DNA from: a virus
Reading direction: 5' to 3' (one strand)
DNA: 32,816 nucleotides
Virus record (IMG/VR): IMGVR_UViG_3300029922_000210
Span: 1-32,816 of that record
Below are positions 31,101 through 32,816 of this stretch, in pieces. Numbering within the stretch: position 1 is the stretch's first letter; each line of letters opens with the position of its first letter. A model generated the notes under the pieces. It was not told where the DNA came from. It did no database searches and worked only from the letters and a program-made list of their open reading frames with translations. The position numbers were made by a program, and so were the translations under genes.

Positions 31101-32428
31101 CAAATCAATCTGCATACGTTGTAATAAACAGAAATGCCGCTAACACACCTTCTATAGTTGTTGCTAATAATGCTAATGTGCCAATTGATGAAAATGTTAT
31201 CATTATCGCAAGTAGACTTGGAGACGATAATGTCTACCTATGGAACGGTGCAGAAGTTATAGGCGCTATACCTCTAGTTCCAGGCGGATCATCTCTAATA
31301 GCAGTTACTTACTATGATCCTATCAGCACCACTCTTCCAACTGGAAATCCAGTAGTAGAAGATGGTTTCGACGTTCAAGCCGGTGATACGGTATTGTTTT
31401 CTAACTTAGGTTCTGGAAACAACGAAATCTACATGGCCAATGGAACTGGTACCCTCATCACAGGATGGACACAACAGTTGCTGTTTAACGGCTTACCTAA
31501 TCCAAGTAAGGCAGATACAGTTATAGTCAAAAATGGTAACAGTTTCGCAGATCAAGTTGGTATATTTAACGGTACAACTTGGGGCTTTAATAGTTTCGTT
31601 AGGTACTTCAATGGAACTGACTATTTTGAACAATCTAGCTTATTGACAAGTACTTTAAATGACAACACTACTAATGGTGTAGTAAGTAGCTTTAACTATA
31701 CCGGCAGCGAGAATATGATCATTGATTTCTCTATCATTAGAGGAACAGCGAGAGATACTGGCACACTATATGTAACTACTGATGGCGTTAACGTTGAAGT
31801 AGCACAGGGCGGTGCCTACATTAACAACAGTGGAACAAGCTTTACTGGTGAGATAGTATCAGGAGTATTTAGTCTTCTTTACACTACAACCTCTACTGGC
31901 TCTTACGCTACAATGAAATTCATGATCCGTAGGTGGTCAAACTCAGCAGGCGGTCCAGGTGGCGTTCCTAGCTACAGTGGAGGCGGCAGCAGTGCTGCAG
32001 CTGGTGGTCCAAATGAATCTATACAATTTAACAATGGCGGCATCTTAGACGGGAACAGCAATTTCCTAATCGATTCTGCAAATGGACTCATTAACTTAAA
32101 TGGACTTCAACAGAGCATATTAAGTGTACCTATAACTATCGTAGACAATACTTCTTCCCCTGCGGCATTGTTCTCATACACTGCTTCAACGAACGCAAAC
32201 GCTGTAATTGAATACTCTATAGTTAGAGATGGCGATAACAGAACAGGTCGTCTACTAGTAGCTAATAACACAACGATAACAAGTGAGAGTGATGACTTTA
32301 CAGAGACCGGTTCTACAAACGTAACACTGGGAGCAGAGATTGTTGGATCAAATGTTGTGATAACATATACATCTGCAAGTACTGGATTTAACGGAACATT
32401 TAAATACTCCATGAGGACTTGGAGTTAA
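28193..32428 (+). CDS. Long tail fibre / baseplate-attached protein with a DUF3494-like domain
   Basis: The 1411-aa protein uses a TTG start supported by a well-spaced AAGGAG; the only nearby upstream in-frame ATG (28160) stops after seven codons. The N-terminus (DWKYFIETLVGEDTPYIIKG, FDVANPASAIGT, NIADSAMYYPG) resembles attachment domains of phage tail fibres that bind the baseplate. A GHGLIDGDRITVTAP module lies at about 495-550, and a DUF3494-like domain at about 610-813, entered and left through Pro-rich linkers (PPSPPAGSP and GPPAPESAG). A fibre shaft-type segment follows. The C-terminal 260 residues hold two copies of a ~100-residue domain ending in RRWS and RTWS, separated by a Gly/Ser linker and a GGPNESIQFNNGGIL element common in phage fibres. 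It probably helps bind the host surface. Confidence 0.78.
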   Translation: MAVLGRLLISSAERLDLPDLLSIDSYSAGDWKYFIETLVGEDTPYIIKGFDVANPASAIGTQNCAINIADSAMYYPGSAAGSFYYGLPVGDPNAQPLVPALIKNATNYVYLVFTTIGAAADTRAFWDPNANGDTGGEFTQEVNTESVIQVQVNVSTGSFPDNTVPVAIIKVGPSVITSIEDARPMMFRLGTGGIDPNPANRFQWPALPSAQYEQMETPITLTSSSGPNPFQGGDKNLTSMKEWMDAVMTQLANLGGSQYWYEDNSTFSLINLFNDLNITFYSKGKYKHSSSVPGELTLTENLVIKSTNSPQDITIQAGTIDIPDEYVGYISLANTQPVNSLNEAILWTNGSTYLNTPNGSIGFFSELSAGDWVSAVGDPSNYTLQVEQFYSGTNGTGSVTTAANAKSVLLSGAYQGLTSVTLATFNQGIYPISDIQIQARSNPAIAEAGGNFLWLVLRSDTIEGIGSISAVTVSGTLTVTDGSAASPTGTVAEVIATGHGLIDGDRITVTAPVGQAGTYTVEVIDANTFFFNTTDTATGSFTGYYGLCTTVATATESANNGFESGETIIIGGTTNFNGEYVINYRSPTQFQFPIAGLVPPSPPAGSPVMATAASYAVLANSTITNVGSSVITGNLGLYPGTSVTGFPPGTVSGTENIANPAAMQAEIDATAAYTDLSTRTATIIPSSLDGQTLSAGVYKFSSGSASLATSTNGTLTFNGSATDIFVIQTASTLTTGAGGTPTIAFTGGALASNLYWAIGSSATLNVSGTGTFEGTLIAHASVTIDGGSVNGSLIALNGAVTISAASAITLGTSVGPPAPESAGTATLARLDVRSEEGITKVVQGETIDIGEGDSDNIQRFIGMSSLAETYPDYFTGPYNTLWNLANYNSSITDNLTIRSAKLTAMMADKAQDKTVKYLCNASTAVNTTSGSAQQLTFLPASSTLTILQPGSPGNSVISLPSGSPGISLLTNQSAYVVINRNAANTPSIVVANNANVPIDENVIIIASRLGDDNVYLWNGAEVIGAIPLVPGGSSLIAVTYYDPISTTLPTGNPVVEDGFDVQAGDTVLFSNLGSGNNEIYMANGTGTLITGWTQQLLFNGLPNPSKADTVIVKNGNSFADQVGIFNGTTWGFNSFVRYFNGTDYFEQSSLLTSTLNDNTTNGVVSSFNYTGSENMIIDFSIIRGTARDTGTLYVTTDGVNVEVAQGGAYINNSGTSFTGEIVSGVFSLLYTTTSTGSYATMKFMIRRWSNSAGGPGGVPSYSGGGSSAAAGGPNESIQFNNGGILDGNSNFLIDSANGLINLNGLQQSILSVPITIVDNTSSPAALFSYTASTNANAVIEYSIVRDGDNRTGRLLVANNTTITSESDDFTETGSTNVTLGAEIVGSNVVITYTSASTGFNGTFKYSMRTWS
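30020..30631 (+). repeat. DUF3494-like (ice-binding type) domain, copy 3, normal order
   Basis: The order is normal: AASYAVLANSTITNVGSS and GNLGLYPGTSVTGFPPG, helix MQAEIDATAAYTDL, then core LDGQTLSAGVYKF, LYWAIGSSATLNVSG and SVNGSLIALNGAVTIS. It shares the identical 26-nt run 30374-30399 with the sheath copy and a 22-nt run with the baseplate J copy. It is somewhat more diverged in protein than copies 1 and 2 are from each other. Confidence 0.9.
31642..32425 (+). repeat. Tandem C-terminal domains of the fibre
   Basis: Repeat A (about 31642-31939) and repeat B (about 32117-32425) share a pattern: DNT, F-x-YT, I-x-x-SI-x-R, R/T-G-x-L-x-V, then EIV, a YT-x-x-STG turn and a closing R-x-WS. A Gly/Ser-rich linker and an SIQFNNGGIL element separate them. 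Such paired domains are likely receptor-binding or trimerising tips. Confidence 0.65.
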
Positions 32429-32430
32429 AT

Positions 32431-32816
32431 ATGGCAGGACCAAATATTTTAAATTTTGCAAGTAAAGTAGCCTTCCTCAACGGGGTCGTATTCGTTAATG
32501 GGACTGCCGTTACTTTACCTAATTCAACTACTGACCCAGTATCGGCTATAGCTGGAGACATGTACTATAACTCAGTATCTAACACAGTTCGTTTCTTTAA
32601 TGGAACTACCTGGGCAGATATGGGGGGCAGTAGTTCATATCTTGTGAATGAGTTCACTCTTTCACCTACTGATATATCTAATGGTTTCGTAACTTTAAGT
32701 TCTGCCCCGGATGTACCGGCTGATACCATTCTAACCGTTATAGGTGGACCTATGCAATCATATGGCGTAGATTACACAATTTCGGGCGCTCAACTTACTT
32801 TTATTAATAGTCTCGC
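32431..32816 (+). CDS. Second tail fibre / fibre-associated protein (5' part)
   Basis: An ATG 2 nt after the preceding stop opens a frame that continues to the window edge (128 codons visible). It begins MAGPNILNFASKVAFLNGVV, includes AGDMYYNSVSNTVRFFNGTTW, a short module widespread in phage fibres, and then NEFTLSPTDISNGFVTLSSA with GGPMQSYGVDYTISG, a beta segment often seen in virion adhesion proteins. It is probably a fibre subunit or a partner of the 1411-aa protein. The 3' end lies outside the window. Confidence 0.75.
   Translation, partial: MAGPNILNFASKVAFLNGVVFVNGTAVTLPNSTTDPVSAIAGDMYYNSVSNTVRFFNGTTWADMGGSSSYLVNEFTLSPTDISNGFVTLSSAPDVPADTILTVIGGPMQSYGVDYTISGAQLTFINSL

Overview
The window is one continuous block of virion genes from a contractile-tailed phage (myovirus, Caudoviricetes), or from a prophage of one. 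All confident genes are on the + strand, tightly packed, and follow the classic tail order: neck/tail completion, sheath, tube, tail-assembly chaperones, tape measure, hub, spike, baseplate wedge, fibres. The DNA is AT-rich. The large proteins (a 946-aa sheath, a 2580-aa baseplate J protein, a 1411-aa fibre) suggest a large or jumbo phage. The host cannot be read from the sequence. There are no tRNAs, rRNAs, CRISPR arrays or insertion sequences. No gene-free stretch exceeds 300 bases; the longest, 6596-6853 (258 nt), holds a terminator, a doubtful minus-strand small ORF and a promoter-like box.

Layout. 1-1752: end of an upstream gene, two neck/tail-completion candidates and a small conserved-looking protein. 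1811-4651: tail sheath with its own promoter-like box, strong SD and terminator. 4732-5932: an intruding pair, an unknown 256-aa protein overlapping an HNH endonuclease. 6020-6595: tail tube with a structured leader and its own terminator. 6854-8127: two further tube-like proteins. 8154-8989: an overlapping gene pair in the tail-chaperone position. 8986-12003: a 96-aa unknown and the tape measure. 12007-17374: hub, OB-fold spike, hub/Dit-like protein, and a LysM (gp53-like) plus gp25-like fusion. 17399-17911: a second HNH endonuclease. 17911-28156: giant baseplate J (gp6-like) and a tail-protein-I-like wedge protein. 28193-end: two fibre genes, the last cut by the window edge.

The outstanding feature is an ice-binding-protein-like beta-solenoid domain (DUF3494/PF11999 type, recognised by motifs) that occurs three times in three unrelated tail proteins: the sheath, the giant baseplate J protein and the long fibre. 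The copies are close in protein sequence and share 22-26-nt identical DNA runs, so they spread within this genome or came from one recent source. In the sheath the domain appears circularly permuted: the helix and solenoid core come first and the motif that is normally N-terminal follows. In baseplate J the domain sits exactly between two copies of another ~100-residue module. This looks like a spreading surface-decoration domain that has coated sheath, baseplate and fibre of one virion.

A second pattern is a TATAAT-like box, usually without a -35 element, immediately before many genes. At five starts (4732, 6854, 9286, 14788, 17399) the box lies only 6-8 nt from an ATG that has no Shine-Dalgarno sequence, which predicts leaderless mRNAs. 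Where the box lies further upstream (1811, 6020, 8154, 28193) an SD is present.
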